Assembly (NCBI GenBank): GCA_963971225.1
Contig: OZ020269.1
Span: 36,787,264 to 36,851,263 of the forward strand
Reading direction: 5' to 3'
DNA: 64,000 nucleotides
DNA from: Melieria omissa
Taxonomy: Eukaryota; Arthropoda; Insecta; Diptera; Ulidiidae
Both the position numbers and the translations under genes were made by a program. The stretch's first letter is position 1. The number at the start of each line of letters is the position of its first letter. This document shows positions 23,345 to 36,326 of the stretch, piece after piece. The notes beneath the pieces were generated by a model, which did no database searches, was not told the DNA's origin, and saw only the letters and a list, made by a program, of their open reading frames with translations.

Positions 23345-26300
23345 TATAGTATCATATCATCTTACGGTCACTAGTCTTGACCTTTTCTGCTGTCAGGACC
23401 TGGTTCCCGCTGAGGTGAGCTTCAAGGGTATGCACGGAAGGTCGAGGTTCGTGATTGCGTCTGGGTACTTTCCTTACGATGCACTGGAAGCGCCACCACC
23501 TGGGAAGGTCGCTAGTCTCGTGAGGTTTTGTGAGCAGCGCAGTCTCGGTCTTATTTCCTCCTCCCAACCTCCGGCCTGAATATTCACAACACTGGCAATC
23601 AGTCTACGTTTGTGACCACTAGAAGGCAGGAATTGATTGACATCACTCTATCTAATACTAGATTGGGGTGGTCAATCAACAACTGGAGAGTCCTTAACGA
23701 AGAATCGGGCTCGTACCACAGGTATATCGAATTTCCGTGCCGCGAGGAGGCACAAATGCCATTGCCCTCTAGGAACCCGAGAAACGCAGACTGGATGAAA
23801 TTTCGGGAGGCATTGCGGAATAAATACGCGACGCCACCGAAAATTCGCAAGGAGCGGTGTATTGAGGCAGCTGTTGAGCATCTCAATACTGCCCTAACAT
23901 CAAGCTTCGAGCTAGCCTGCCCAACTATACCTCCCCTTGGCCGGACCCCTGTTCCGTGTTGGAACAGGGAGCTTCAGTTGCTAAGGCGTGAGTCTAGAAA
24001 ACTTCTGAAGACGAATCTTGACGCGGACTGGAAGCGCTACCGATGCACTCAGAAGAACTATAAGCGGCTTATTCGAGCTTCGAAGAAGGCCTCTTTTAGA
24101 GATTACTGTAGTGGCATTGAATCCTTGAGCGACACAGCTAGGCTGGTAAACGTCCTGAAAAAGGACCAAACCGCGAAGCTGGGGTCGCTTAGGAAACCTG
24201 ATGGCTCCTACACGGAGAGGAAAAGTGAGACACTCAGTTTACTGATGGAATCTCACTTCCCAGGAAATCAGGTCACTGTTGCCCAGCAACATCCGTCCTT
24301 GGATGGAACTATTGCTAGGGCAATCACACCCTCTCGCCATGACTGATACGTCGCCAGAACTGTGGCGAATGAAGCTGCCATTCGATTTGCCATCAAGTCC
24401 TTTGACGGCTTCAAATCACCGGGTCCTGATGACATTTATCCTATCATGTGGAGTCAGTAGTTATGGCACTGAAGAAAATCTTCACTGCATGCCTGGCACT
24501 GGGTTATATACCACGCCCTTGGAGGATGGTGAGGGTCACGTTCATTTCGAAGGTCGGAAAGGACGACTACACTAGCCCCATGAGTTTTAGACCTATTAGC
24601 ATGACTTCTTTTATGCTAAAAAGTCTCGAACGGCTGGTGGAGTTACGGGTGCGTAAGGAGTTGCGTAAGAGACATCCTCTGTCTCCATTGCAGCATGCCT
24701 ACCAAAGTGGGAAGTCCTGCGAATCGGCTCTGCAAAATCTGGTCGGTAGGATTGAGCGAGCCATCGACAGGAGGGACTACGCGGTGGGAATCTTTGTGGA
24801 TATAGAGGATGCTTTTGACAGTATGTGTTACGCTGCTAGCCGACACGGCGTAGACCGGGCTTTAGTAAATTGGATACGCTCAATGCTAGCCCAAAGAGTC
24901 ATGACGGTGTGGGCAGAGGACGATCTTCTGGTGTCATCCGGTGTAAATAGAGGCTGCCCTCAAGGCGGGGTGCTGTCTCCATTGCTCTGGTGCATGGTGA
25001 TTGATCCCCTGCTCATCACTCTGAATGACTCTGGAGTCTACGTACAAGCATACGCGGACGATGTGGCCTGTCTCGTAACCGGCTCTTCCCTTATGCAGAT
25101 CTGCAGAATGGTGCAGAGAACTCTGGATATGATTGACACTTGGTGTAATGCAAACGGGCTATCTGCTAATCCCGCCAAAACTGGTATGGTTCTCTTTACC
25201 AGGAGGAGGAAGCTTCATGGATTCATTCTGCCCAAACTCAATGCGGACACTATCCAGCTATCCAAAGAGGTGAAATATCTGGGAGTTATCCTAGATGATA
25301 AACTCCTTTGGAAATCTCACGTAGAACTAAAGCCATTGAAAGCAGTGTCGGCTTTTTGGCAATGCAGAGGTGTATTTGAGAAAACGTGGGGTCTTTCCCC
25401 TAGCAAGATCCTCTGGATCTACAAAGCTATTATAAGACCCATCATCTCCTACGCATCAGTAGTCTGGATGAGCAGACTCTCTCTTGCAGGGGTCAAGAGA
25501 ACCTTGTCCAGACTGCAGCGCACTATGGCCATATGTTGTACGGGAGTTTTCCCAACTACTTCTGGCCCATCGCTTGATGCCCTGGTGAACCTTCCTTCAC
25601 TTAATGTTTTCATCCAAGGAGAGGCCCTAAAGGCCATCCGAAGACTAAAACACAGTGGCCAGTGGTATGGCGCTTGTCCGGCACTGGACAATTGTGCTGG
25701 CACCGACATCGACCTCACAGTCATGTCCATGCCCCTCGACTCCATGCCTTCAATTGTCATACTGAAAGAGCGGTACATAGTGTTGCTGCCTGAGGCTCAC
25801 TCTTGGTCGATTCCTGAGAATGAGCCCAGTAAACACTGGTTCCGTATATTCACGGACGGCTCCAGAACGGAAGAAGGTTGTGGCTCTGGGGTCTTCGTTG
25901 AATCCACCGGGACTAGACGGTTCTTCTTGCATCTGTGTTTCAGGCAGAAGTGCATGCGATACTTGAGGCGATGAACTTTGTCATAGAAAGTAGGTGGAGA
26001 GGCAGGTCTATCTGTGTCTGTAGCGACAGCCAAGCTATGCTTATGGCCTTGGACAGCCCTCTAACCACCTCTATGCTAGTAAAGTCCTGCAAATCCAGGC
26101 TTAATTATGTCGGCAAATACAATAGCCTGATACTCACCTGGGTCCCGGGGCACGCAGGGATTGCGGGTAACGAGACTTCGGATTCCTTAGCTAGAATGGG
26201 CTCTGAGGCTGATTTTGTCGGCCCTGAGCCTATTCTGCCACTCCCAATTGCAGCCATCAAAGCCACTGTTGACGAATGGGTCACTATGACCCAGGAGCGA

Positions 26301-26740
26301 GCATGGCAGGCTGAGAGCGGCTGCAGGTGGACGAAACTTATGCTTTCCGCCATATCCGACAAATGCTCACAGTTTCTTTTGTCACTAGGCAGAAAGGACT
26401 GCAGGCAGATGGTCGGGTTAATGACGGGCCATTTTCTGTGGGCAAAGCACATGGAAATGGTAGGCAAATCTGACAGTGCCCCGCTGCCTGTGGGGAGGAC
26501 GTTGAGACGATGGAGCACTTCCTGTGTCTCTGCCCCGCGTTCGCTCGTATCAGGTTTGAGACGTTTGGCACTGATGTGCTAAGAAGCGACCATCTTGGCT
26601 CCTTGACACCCCAGGATCTATCAAGGTTTCTTCGGAAATCGGGTAGATTTAAAGCATATTAACAGGGAACAACAAGTCGTAGTACAATGGACGTATAATT
26701 GTCTGAGTGCTGCGCTTGCTAGATCGTTCCGACAGGAAAA
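23345..26740 (+). mobile_element. LOA/I-group non-LTR retrotransposon, degenerate
   Basis: The coding part runs from an apurinic-type endonuclease fragment to RNase H, followed by a short 3' UTR and an A run at about 26738. The 5' end is truncated near 23345. The presence of RNase H after RT, with an AYADD motif, points to the LOA/I group rather than to Jockey or CR1. No target duplication was found. Confidence 0.8.
23370..26661 (+). pseudogene. LOA-like ORF2 (endonuclease-RT-RNase H), broken
   Basis: Endonuclease: RFVIASGYFPYD and PPPGKVASLVRFCEQ near 23450-23550, followed by a deletion and stop at about 23577; the frame reopens at 23590-24346 (TTRRQELIDITLSN and the linker region). After another shift, RT occupies 24400-25500 with SPGPDDIYP, PMSFRPISMTSFMLK, GIFVDIEDAFDS, GCPQGGVLSPLLW and the catalytic QAYADDVACL. 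RNase H starts at RIFTDGSR (about 25845), shifts frame at about 25930, and continues with FQAEVHAILEAM, CSDSQAML and WVPGHAGIAGNE. A C-terminal CxxC..H..C region lies near 26490-26540, again frame-shifted. At least four lesions make it non-functional. Confidence 0.85.
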
Positions 26741-26744
26741 AAAA

Positions 26745-28475
26745 ATATATGTGCTTGAAATTTTATAGAAAGCAATAGAATCCAACAGAAAAAATTCAAA
26801 ATGGATAAAAAGATAATCTTACTAAAACTTTCCCAAATTGACAAAAAATTTCATGAAATTAGGGACATTTTGGGAGAGCACATTCGTCATTTCAAAAACC
26901 CATCTTAAATCTCGAAAAAAAAGAAAATCTTGCTTCTTACTACGATCTGGCCATTTTCTTAAGCTGCCCGAGAAAGAGGATTAGATTGTTTGCGATCAGT
27001 GCATCATAATCTAAGGCTAGTTGCATCCAATATCTTCAGAAATTTACAGAAATTTTTTATAAAACCCAGTAGCAGTGACTATATAAGATAAGTCCTGAAA
27101 AAACATATTTCCTCTACATAATAGCATGTAAGAAGCCCATATTTAGCTTACTTACAAGGAGCACAGAATTGCTTTCGTAGAAGAGTCCATCAAAGCGTCT
27201 AGAATACCGGATTTCCGGGACAATGTGTTGTTATCTTTAGAAATTGGGACGATTCATTATTATCTGATAATGGTTTGGCATATTTGGCATTAAAAGGCAT
27301 GAGTTAATAACAAAAATCTGAAATTAACAGTGAACCATAGCATATGTGGGGATATGGTATTGGGCTGCATGTCAGGAAAAGGAGTGAGCAGGCTATTTTT
27401 ATTTATTCAGAAATGCTTCCGGGGGTTATTTACATATTCTAAAAGCTTATGTAAGCCAAGGTTTAAAAATTTTGAATCAGATTCCAACATTTCTTTTCAA
27501 TCTTAGGGCGCAATGCCTACGACGCACATTGAGAAAAAAACAGGCAAAAACGTTCGCATCGCCTGTTTTGAACTCTAGAATCTATAGTTTTTGCAATAGA
27601 GAACTGAAATTTCGCTACTATCTTTAGAATTCCTCATAGAATTGTAGGGTGTAATTTTTTTTTCATTTCCTTTACCAGGAGCTGGTACCCTACAGTCGGA
27701 AGTTAAGAGTTTTAGAAATATGCATAATCAGAAGCAAAAAAAATAATTCAATATTTTGATAACTGATTCCAGTAGAAGATCAAAAATAAAGTTAAACGTG
27801 TTTTAGGGTTTTTTAATTTGAGCACTTTTTTGCAGCACGGTTTATGTTTTCCGAGTGTATAACAAAAGATTTAATAACTTCGGGAATAAAAAAGATAAAG
27901 GATTGAATTTTCGCATAACTGTTTCCCATAAGTAGAAGATGATTTATTCCAAAAATGAAAAAAATTCGCCCACGTCCACGCCTACTCTCCATACAGACTT
28001 TATTTTTAACAATATTAAAATAAGCTAAAATTTTGCTGTCATGCATTAAAATGTTCTTTAGAGACACTTAGCCCACTTTTATAAAAGTAGGCAAACGCTT
28101 TCTAAAAAAATCTAAACTATTCATTTACTTTTATAAAGCACGGAAAAGGTTAACTGACAAGTATAATATATATTATGTATCACAAGGAGTTAAAGAGGCA
28201 TGTCACACCTATTTCCAGACAAACATATCCCTAAACGGACGGTAAATATTTAAAAGTTCATATTTTGAAAAATATCTTTATATGGCAACCCTGTTAAGAA
28301 TGGGCAAATCACGCCCATTTTAGGCAATATGTTGTTCTCGTGATTTCCAAAGTGTTTGTACGAAATTTCAGTTTCGTGTCTCAACTTTTTCGAAAGCAAT
28401 TGTGAATACCTTCCATCAGACAGACGAATTGGAAGACATATTAACAGACGTACATAGATAAATCAATGCGATATA
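26745..28475. other. Non-coding stretch, nothing recognised
   Basis: AT-rich DNA. A block at about 27520-27560 (AACAGGCAAAAACGTTCGC) recurs inverted near 34020 (GCAAGCGTTTTTGCCTG), so part may be an unrecognised dispersed repeat. Confidence 0.35.
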
Positions 28476-28479
28476 TATA

Positions 28480-29692
28480 GGGGAATGGGTCCGGTTGTGG
28501 GCACCTTTTTGTTTTTGGCTCATAACTTTTTACCAAGTTCTTCTTAATCGGACATATGGACATCTATGGAAAGCTAGAAACCTTAGCTAACAAGTAATGA
28601 CAAAAGTAAATCGATTCCGTCAAATAGAAAACTTTTTTTTTAAATTTTGTAAAGTAGTCATTTTTAACAAAAATTTTTTTTGGGTTCGGTTGTGGGCACC
28701 CTTGGAAAATCTGCTGGAAACGAGGAAATATTAAGAAAAACCAACACGAATATAGAAAAATATTAAGTTTTAATTATTTGAAGCACAATGCACGCATGTG
28801 AAGTAGCTGGTACGCATGTGGGCACATTTTAGATGGACGGGCATTTCAAAATGTAAGTGACCAAGTCATTCTCCTGGGCTGTCAAGAAGACCTAAAGTAA
28901 AATGAAATTCAACCTATTAATCAACACTCTTCAAGTGCTGTGACCTGAAGAAGGTGGAAAACACCAGTCAACCTGATTCGATAACATCCACGAAAAGAAG
29001 AAAAAGAAGAAAACACCACCGTCGACAGTTCTGATGTCTCCGAAATTTTCTTCCACCTTCTTTTTGTAGCGTTGGGAAATCGCATACGCTGCGGCAGTCG
29101 ATTTTGTGATTAGCTTATCTGCAGAACAATGTTAAATTACATCCAACACATTGAAAAAATATCGGAGGATTTTTGTTATTTTCCCTCGGAAGATATAGCT
29201 AAAACAACCAAAAAATGCGTTAAAAGACCATTTTTGATGAAATAACTTACCAAAACTTACAAAATCACTAAAAGACGGGTGCCCACAACCGAACTAATTG
29301 CGGTGCCCACAACCGAATTTGGCAGCCATTTTGAGAAGTAGTGAAAAATTTGTTCGGGGTAAACATATTGGTTGTAATCAATATTGGATCACAAAGTATA
29401 ATAAATTAACTAAATAAAAACGCACTTTACTCGCCTTCTCGATGGATTCACTTCGATTTATGACACCATTTAAAATGTGTAAAAAATTTTTTGTCTTATT
29501 TTTAAGCACAGAAAGATATATATGGTCCCAGCACAAAGCAGGCGTGTCTGTTCGACTTAGTATTTGGCACAAAAAGATCGTGGTTCCATAATGAACAAAT
29601 GGCCTTAGTCAAAAAAACCCAGCCTGCTTTCTATCAAGAGATACGAAGGGGTGCCCACAACCGAACTATGCCCACAACCGAACCTTTTACCC
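28480..29692. mobile_element. TA-flanked DNA element with subterminal repeats (member 3)
   Basis: The inverted ends are GGGGAATGGGTCCGGTTGTG (left) and GGGTAAAAGGTTCGGTTGTG (inward from right), next to TA (28478-28479, 29693-29694). The CGGTTGTGGGCACC motif is repeated at about 28684-28701, and inverted at 29277-29296, 29303-29320 and 29651-29666. The inner inverted pair is followed by GCCATTTTG. The sequence after the left inner motif resembles the corresponding part of the element at 3020. The minus-strand frame at 29378-29572 has no domain. Confidence 0.85.
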
Positions 29693-29878
29693 TATACATA
29701 TCTCAATTCTATACATTTAAATACATATTTATTCCTTTAAACACCAGCCTTGCTGTTTTTCATACGTTATAGTTTTGCTCAGCAATTAAAAATATATCGT
29801 TGCTCACTACAACCACTAAGCAAATAAACACATAGAGGTGTCAACTGGCACAAATTTGCGTACCAGCACAGTAGGTCC

Positions 29879-30347
29879 CATGGCACAATAAACAAGGTAG
29901 TGGCAGGAAGGAGCGAAAAAATTCACGTGTATTTTGTTAGTGTTTTTGTTCGGTTCATTGTCAAATCGGGCGGATGGTTCTCTTGCCAACAGTATTGCCA
30001 GCATCGAATAGACCACTTGGTCTATTCGAGAACGTAAAAATACACCAATTAACAGCAAAAGTACACAGCTTCTTTGTTTTAATCTGTTGTTTTACAATTA
30101 GGGGCAAAAGTGCTAAGTGCTAGTTCGCCGATTTTGCGTTAATTCATAAAAGTTAACGAATATTGGAAAAATAATATCCTTTCGTCATTGCAAACATGCT
30201 TAAAATTTCACAGAAAAAGAGTTGAGTGGCCATGCTGTTCGCCGAATGTAAACAAAGCAGACAAAAATTTCTGACAACCTACCGAACTCTGACGAGAAAA
30301 AAATAAAATTCGCTCCTTCCTGCCACTACCTTGTTTATTGTGCCATG
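29879..30347. mobile_element. P-type MITE nested in the P element
   Basis: A 469-bp element with perfect inverted ends, CATGGCACAATAAACAAGGT, continuing through AGTGGCAGGAAGGAGCGAA. An exact 8-bp duplication, GTAGGTCC, flanks it at 29871-29878 and 30348-30355. CA-starting ends with an AATAA..AAGG core and 8-bp duplications are the P-element signature. The minus-strand frame at 29816-30058 merely crosses the junction. Confidence 0.85.
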
Positions 30348-30689
30348 GTAGGTCCCATACGCACTTCGGCTATTCGAACATATTCGCGATGACTTCGGCA
30401 AACTTCTCAATTCGAAGTCAGCTTTCATAATTTGCTTTATGTTGATGTGGTCAGTCGCACATCAACTGTGCGCTGTGTTACTGCTGTTGTTATGCGCCTT
30501 GCTTTCAGCGCAGCAGGTCCCATACGCACTTCGGCTAGCCGAAAATATTCGCAAAATTGTGTGCGTTGCCTTCACACGCAATGAAATAATCAACCACCAA
30601 AAAAGCCAACAAAAGCAACAACACAATTTCACTTGTTCGCGCTTATTTTTGTGTGTATACCTTTTTTTCGTTGACGATCGCTTTCGCTT

Positions 30690-31610
30690 CAACAAATTTG
30701 CTGATGATGAAACTTCGACTGATGGACATATTTCTTGGTCGATTATTTGCAGGTTACATGAATTGGATAAAAACAATTCAACCCGCCTTTGTCCCAAATT
30801 GACAACAAAGCATATTCATCCTAATTCATTTGAAAAAATGAAGGTTAAATACGCAACTCATATTTAGCAATACTGTATCCGCAGCCATAAAATCTTTGGT
30901 TGAAAATGGCTGTTATAATGATTGCAAAGAAAAAGCTTCTTTCACAGCTATATTTATTGAAAAAACAAACAGACTTTTTGATTGTTTGAATAGCCATCTT
31001 TTTGATAAAAATCCTTTCCGATCAGCTCTTCGTGAGAATAACAATATCCAAAATTATTTGAAGGAAATGAAAAACTATGTCAAAAGTTGTCAGTAGTTAT
31101 TCTAAAACTGTATACTGTTGAAATGGTATAGTTTTATCAATTACTTCCGTTTTGTCTCTTTCACAAGATATCTGGGCGGAAAAATCCAATTTTCTTTTAT
31201 TATCAAGACTTAATCAAGACCCGCTTGAAAATCTTTTTTATTTGGTAAGAAAAAGCGGAGTTACAAACAATAATCCTTCACTTTTTGAGTTTGACCATAT
31301 TCTTGCGATAATGATCTCAATGAAAATAATAGCATTTAAGGCAGGAACCTTCAATTGTGAACCAACTGACGAAGGTTCATTTATAATAATTGACAATAAT
31401 ACCAGTTTGTTTGAACATATGAGTGATGGTTCCCTTCGTTATTCGTCTGGTTTCATATTGATGCAAACTATTGAAAAATTTGACTGTCATAACTGCAAAA
31501 AGTTAATAAAAGATGAGCTTTGTGATTTACAAAGAAACGAAATGTTTATATTTTTCAAAAATTTCAACTGTTTTAACAATAGTTTAAAACTAAAAGCTCC
31601 AATCGACTAA
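30690..31610 (+). pseudogene. P/THAP9-like transposase, decayed
   Basis: Three frames together resemble the C-terminal half of P transposase: ICRLHELDKNNSTRLCPKLT with KHIHPNSFEKMKVKYATH (to 30867); then after a frame change SLVENGCYNDCKEKA and IEKTNRLFDCLNSH (30865-31096); then LLSRLNQDPLENLFYLVR and NNNPSLFEFDHI (31155-31607). The RxNQDxLE block and the FDCLNS block are characteristic. The N-terminal THAP zinc finger is absent; the frame starting at 30439 has an unrelated hydrophobic start. Stops and frameshifts make it inactive. Confidence 0.8.
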
Positions 31611-32418
31611 TATTTTTTGTTTCAAAAATCGTTTACAACACATTTCATACGTTTTTTAAGGAAAACCCTCATTCCTCCAATATAAAAAAGCTTTTGTACA
31701 ATCTGTGTGTTGCAAACGTAACAAAGTAGATGAATACAAAATGTGATTTTCAGAACCGTCTACTTGTAGGGAACATAAGCAATTTATATGTATTAGATTA
31801 CTTTTTAATAATTTTTGCTAAGAAAAAATTGCATTTGGCTCAAAGAGAAAATTGCAAGTAAACCGAAAAATAAGAATAAAATAAAAATACTAAAGAACAC
31901 ATAAAACTGCTAAATAATATAAATTTTAAGGAAATGATAATAATAAATAATAATATGTTGCTGTTAATATATGAATTTAAAAATTTATCGGTATGAATTT
32001 TATTAGGTCAGAAGGCAACGTAGCCTACATGAATGCCAACATTGCACAGCAGAAATTCATGGTTTTGGTTTTTTATCAATAGGAACGCACACTCTACTGT
32101 ACGCCTTTGTAAATTCAAATGGTTCGTTATTCATAGCAGAACTGAAAGCCATGGAAATTCAATTTGCTTTTTATCTTGTGCATACACAAGCACACGCACA
32201 TTTATTTTCACACGGACACACACCCTTGCATATTCGAATTTGCAAACGATACGCCGCGGCGCGCCGTTTCGTGCTCATCAGCACAGCACAGCTTACAATT
32301 GATGTTCCTTGTCGAACATCCCACAAAGAATGAAGATGAACTTCGAAAATTGAAGTTTGGCGAAGCCAGCGACAAAACTTCGTATAGCCGAAGTACGTGT
32401 GGGACCTACTGTGCTAGA

Positions 32419-33405
32419 CAGTGTTGCCGTTGTGCGACTAAAGTGTCAAATTGACCCTTTTTGGAGACCGATGATACCTGACACCGACTTTTTAAAAATA
32501 TGCTTATTTTGACACTTTTCTTCAAAACCATGCGACTTTTGCCCCTTTCTTTTATCAAAAAGTTTATATATTAATTTTCAAAATTGTTTCGTAAAGTTAA
32601 TTTTTTTATTTTTGCGTACGTAATATTTATAATATGCCTTCCTTTTGGTATTCACTTTTTAAAGGTAACACGTAAGTACTTCAAAATTACACCTCTGGCA
32701 ACATTTAACCTTGTGCCTGTCCCTTCCTCAAAATTGCTTTCGCTGTCCTTTGGGGTCAGGATGACCCCAACCAAACGGTTATATAATTTACTGACAAAAC
32801 ATGAAGGAAGGTAACACATATATAACAAAAGAAAAGGAGAAAGCCCCGAAAAGTGTTTTTCTTGATTTGTTATTGGGTTGAAAGAGCGATTAACACACAA
32901 GACGAGCGCACAAAACCGCTCAACCGTTTTTTAATTCTGCCTGTGGTGAATTAGACCCCAAGGGAAAGGTAAAAGGTTAAACTACTTGCAACTCTTTAAT
33001 TATGTCTAAGTTTACGCGCAAAAATGTACAAAACTAATCTGAATTCACGCACTTTTCCGTGGCATTGCCTATGTTATTTGCTAAAATAATTTTGATGGCT
33101 CCCAATGGATAAGTAAGTATATCACGCATATGCATTGAAATGCAAATGTATTCATAATAAATACAAAACATGCATATTGGGACCTTTTAATATATCCTTC
33201 ATCAATTAATTTAAGGGCAAAACAGTTTTTCAGATGATTTTCTATCTCCTTAAGAAGTTTATTAAAAAAATGTGCTCCGAAAGGTAAAATAATGAAAGTA
33301 TGTATTTATATACATGGCATAGCAAATTGGATCACTTGATGACACTTTTTTTCCGGCTGTGACACTTTTTTTGCGACTTTTTAAAATTTTTCAGCGGCAA
33401 CACTG
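32419..33405. mobile_element. hAT-type MITE nested in the P element
   Basis: A 987-bp element with inverted ends CAGTGTTGCCG, an exact 8-bp duplication GTGCTAGA (32411-32418, 33406-33413), and subterminal GCGACT/AAGTGTCA blocks in inverted order. The TIR and 8-bp duplication are typical of hAT. It sits in the right terminal region of the P element. No transposase. Confidence 0.85.
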
Positions 33406-33479
33406 GTGCTAGATTTGCGTGACCGAAAAATTTTGTACCGCGTGGTACCTCTATGTGTTTATTTGCTTAGTGCTACAAC

Positions 33480-35009
33480 TGAGTACAAAAAGTGCTTGGG
33501 TTGGCATGCGAAAATTGTTCGCATTCATTTGGTTGCAGAACGTCGCAGATGAGTTTGGTGCCATCAGTTAGCTGAATGTTCCACCTAATCAGTGTATACG
33601 TATTTCGTTGAATGCTGTTGAATTTGAAAAGTTACAGTCCAGAGAAAATCGCGATTTTTCTCATTTTTATCAAAAAATGAGGCAAAGGTTAGATATATTT
33701 TTTTTGCCAAAATAAACATTTTTTAAATACAATTTTTTTCATATTAATTGCTTAGATATCGGTACCCCACATGTGAAAAATTATGGAATTTCATTAAAAA
33801 ATGTAGATTGTACGGGGATTTGAAGACAGCCCTGTTAACGATATTTTGCTAGAAGTGAAAATAATTTAATAAAACGTTTAACTTTGAAAGGCTGTAAAGT
33901 CCAGGTCATGGGATGTAGGGACTTAAAAAGTTGATTTTCTATCTGGGTAGAGTATCTATATTACGACAAGTAAAAAAAAAATATTCACATTCGCAACTTT
34001 TGATTTTGCTCCAATGCAAGCGTTTTTGCCTGTTTTTTCCCAATGTGCGACGTGAAGCTATGTTTGCTATTAACTGGCTCAACAAAGTTGAAAACGTTCC
34101 TCCCTAGTCACCTAACGTGCAACTAATGGAGTACATAAGGGGTTTACTTGAACCCTGAGCCCAACAACAGTTCATCTTCAAAGATATAGTAAACCAATAT
34201 AACAATTCAAGAATATAACAAAATAACCACTGAAAAAACACCGAATTCATTAAATTTACGCCGAAACTTCTGCAGGGAGTTCAAGTGAGAAAATTATATT
34301 CACAAAGTTATTAATTTTTGGACAAAACTTAGTTTAAATTAAATTTGAACAACATAACCTTATCTTGTACGCAAACTTTTTCTGAGGTGAATTCATAACA
34401 TATTTTGTTTTTGGCCCTTCTTTTACAGTTTGGTCAAGTTTTTGACATTATTATATTAATGGAATAAAAGAACTAAGTTTACGGAGGAAATAAAAAAGAT
34501 TTTGTTTTTGAAAAATTACTTTAAGTGATTTATTTTTCATATGAAAAAACTACGTTCTAGATAGATAGATCATGGTTACACTTGCAGTTGGTATATTCTC
34601 TGCTCGTTGGATCATAGCCTCTTCTCAAATTACTCTAGTAGAATTGTTAGTTATGTGACAAGTGGGTTGAAAAATTAAAACATTTTGATCTTCATATGAT
34701 GCAACCGATGCAACCATTTTGACTTTCTTACTGAAAATGTAACACCCAACGAAGCCTATTAGTAGGACATTGGGAAAATTCTCGTTATCGTTGGCTATAC
34801 ATAGTCTACATTTTTTTAATCCATATAACCGTATTAAGATTCCAGAGCTCTGAGCTATAGTTGCTACTAATCCTTCATCTAAAATAATAATACTCAATCT
34901 GTTATCTTAACGTCCTGCTTGTTATTTGGTCTGTCCATTGCAACACTTGGAAATCCGCAACTGCGCTGCCGTAAGCATTGCACAATGAGGCCAATTCAAA
35001 TGATTCTGA
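33480..35009. other. Non-coding stretch, nothing recognised
   Basis: AT-rich DNA. The minus-strand frame at 34625-34897 shows no domain I can name. Confidence 0.4.
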
Positions 35010-35975
35010 CCAGTGCACAGTGATTCGACTCCATACAACCGGGGGACAAAATTAGAAGGAGTGGTCCGTTCTTCATAAAATTTGGTATACTAGTTAAAAA
35101 TGGTCTGCTGAATTGAATTGACTCTATTTGGTTTTTCTTAAACTGTTGTAGTTTGGCAATGCCTGAGACTTAAATTAGCAAATTTCGTAATTTTTGGAGA
35201 GCTATAGCACCAAGTGTGTCGGCTAGAGTTTTCAGATTTTACATTTAATCGGTAACGTCAACATTGATTATTCCAAAGAGTAACAGAATTTGTCTCAGAA
35301 TCCTCTGGTTTTGCAATAAAAACGATAATTATAGATGTATGTTTTGCATTTTTGCAGATTTGATCATTTTTCGTGCTGATTGCATACTTTTAGGCATAAA
35401 TTAAATAAATTTTGTCGAAAAATACGTGTTTAAACCACTTTTCAAATTGAATTATTTTCTGAGATCGGAAGATATCGGAGGATGTAATTACATTATCCGA
35501 CAAAGAAAGCATGCTTCTTAAAATAAAAAAAAATCCAGGAACATACTTTCACATACTTTTTAGATATTTTCCTCTAAGTTTTGTCAATTTTCATATTTTT
35601 AATTTAGAAAAATATTTTAAATTAAAAGTGAAGTAAAAGCCTACGCTTTGCAAATTTTGAGAAAACATTAAAAGCGAAAATGGCCACATCATTTCTTATT
35701 GTATATTGAAAGTTTAAGCAACTTCTTGGTAACCATGTATTTTTACAATTTTTTGTACTCAATAGACTTAAACACAGAAAATATGTGTTTACATTTTTTT
35801 GAGAAAAAAGTTTCAACTTTGAGCCGGTTTTGCACTGACACTAATTAATTTTTTGCACAGATTTTTTGGGGTTTTCTTAGTTGGAGTTTTACCTTTCAAA
35901 TGACATAAAAATCGTTAAATTCTGAGACCATAAATTTTTTGAATTTTGTCTATGGAACGAATCACTGTGCAGTGG
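35010..35975. mobile_element. TIR element, unclassified
   Basis: The inverted ends are CCAGTGCACAGTGATTCG (left) and CCACTGCACAGTGATTCG (inward from right), followed on both sides by CCATA and GACAAAATT. The 966-bp interior is non-coding. Flanks do not show a clean duplication. The ends resemble pogo/Tc1-type termini, but this is tentative. Confidence 0.7.
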
Positions 35976-36326
35976 CCTGAAAAAAGCAAATGCACTCCGT
36001 CTATGCATACGATGCTCTTTAACATAACGCCAGAAAGCCGTGAAAATAGTTAATCGCGTGCAATTGCAGATCAAATGGCGATTGTTAGCAGTTCTTGGTC
36101 TAATACATTTAACTGCAACATTGATGGACGAGTTATAATAAAATTACGGGTAATTGTGTCGGGCGCAAAAAACGAGCTGACTTCATAAAAGTCCTATAGC
36201 ATTTCCATAATTTTGTATCAATTATGATACGCCTGAAATTGTTTACCAAAATTATTTTATTTATTTATTTATTTAGCCAATGAACAAATGTCCTTACTGA
36301 CTATAGGATATAATAATTATTACAAA

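Larger units (their letters stand above)
29814..33472 (+). mobile_element. P-superfamily transposon carrying two nested MITEs
   Basis: The outer inverted ends read CACTAAGCAAATAAACACAT then AGAGGT, flanked by a 7-bp duplication, CTACAAC (29807-29813, 33473-33479). A second inverted block (AGCACAGTAGGTCCCAYACG, YACTTCGGCTA) lies about 55-85 bp inside each end. Removing the nested elements at 29879-30347 and 32419-33405 with their duplications leaves about 2.2 kb, a little shorter than a typical P element. It encodes a decayed P/THAP9-like transposase. Confidence 0.85.

Noticed and set aside
27520..34040. Inverted pair near 27540 and 34020 as ends of one large element
   Set aside because: The match is short and diverged, and no boundaries or duplication were found; it more likely reflects two copies of a dispersed repeat.
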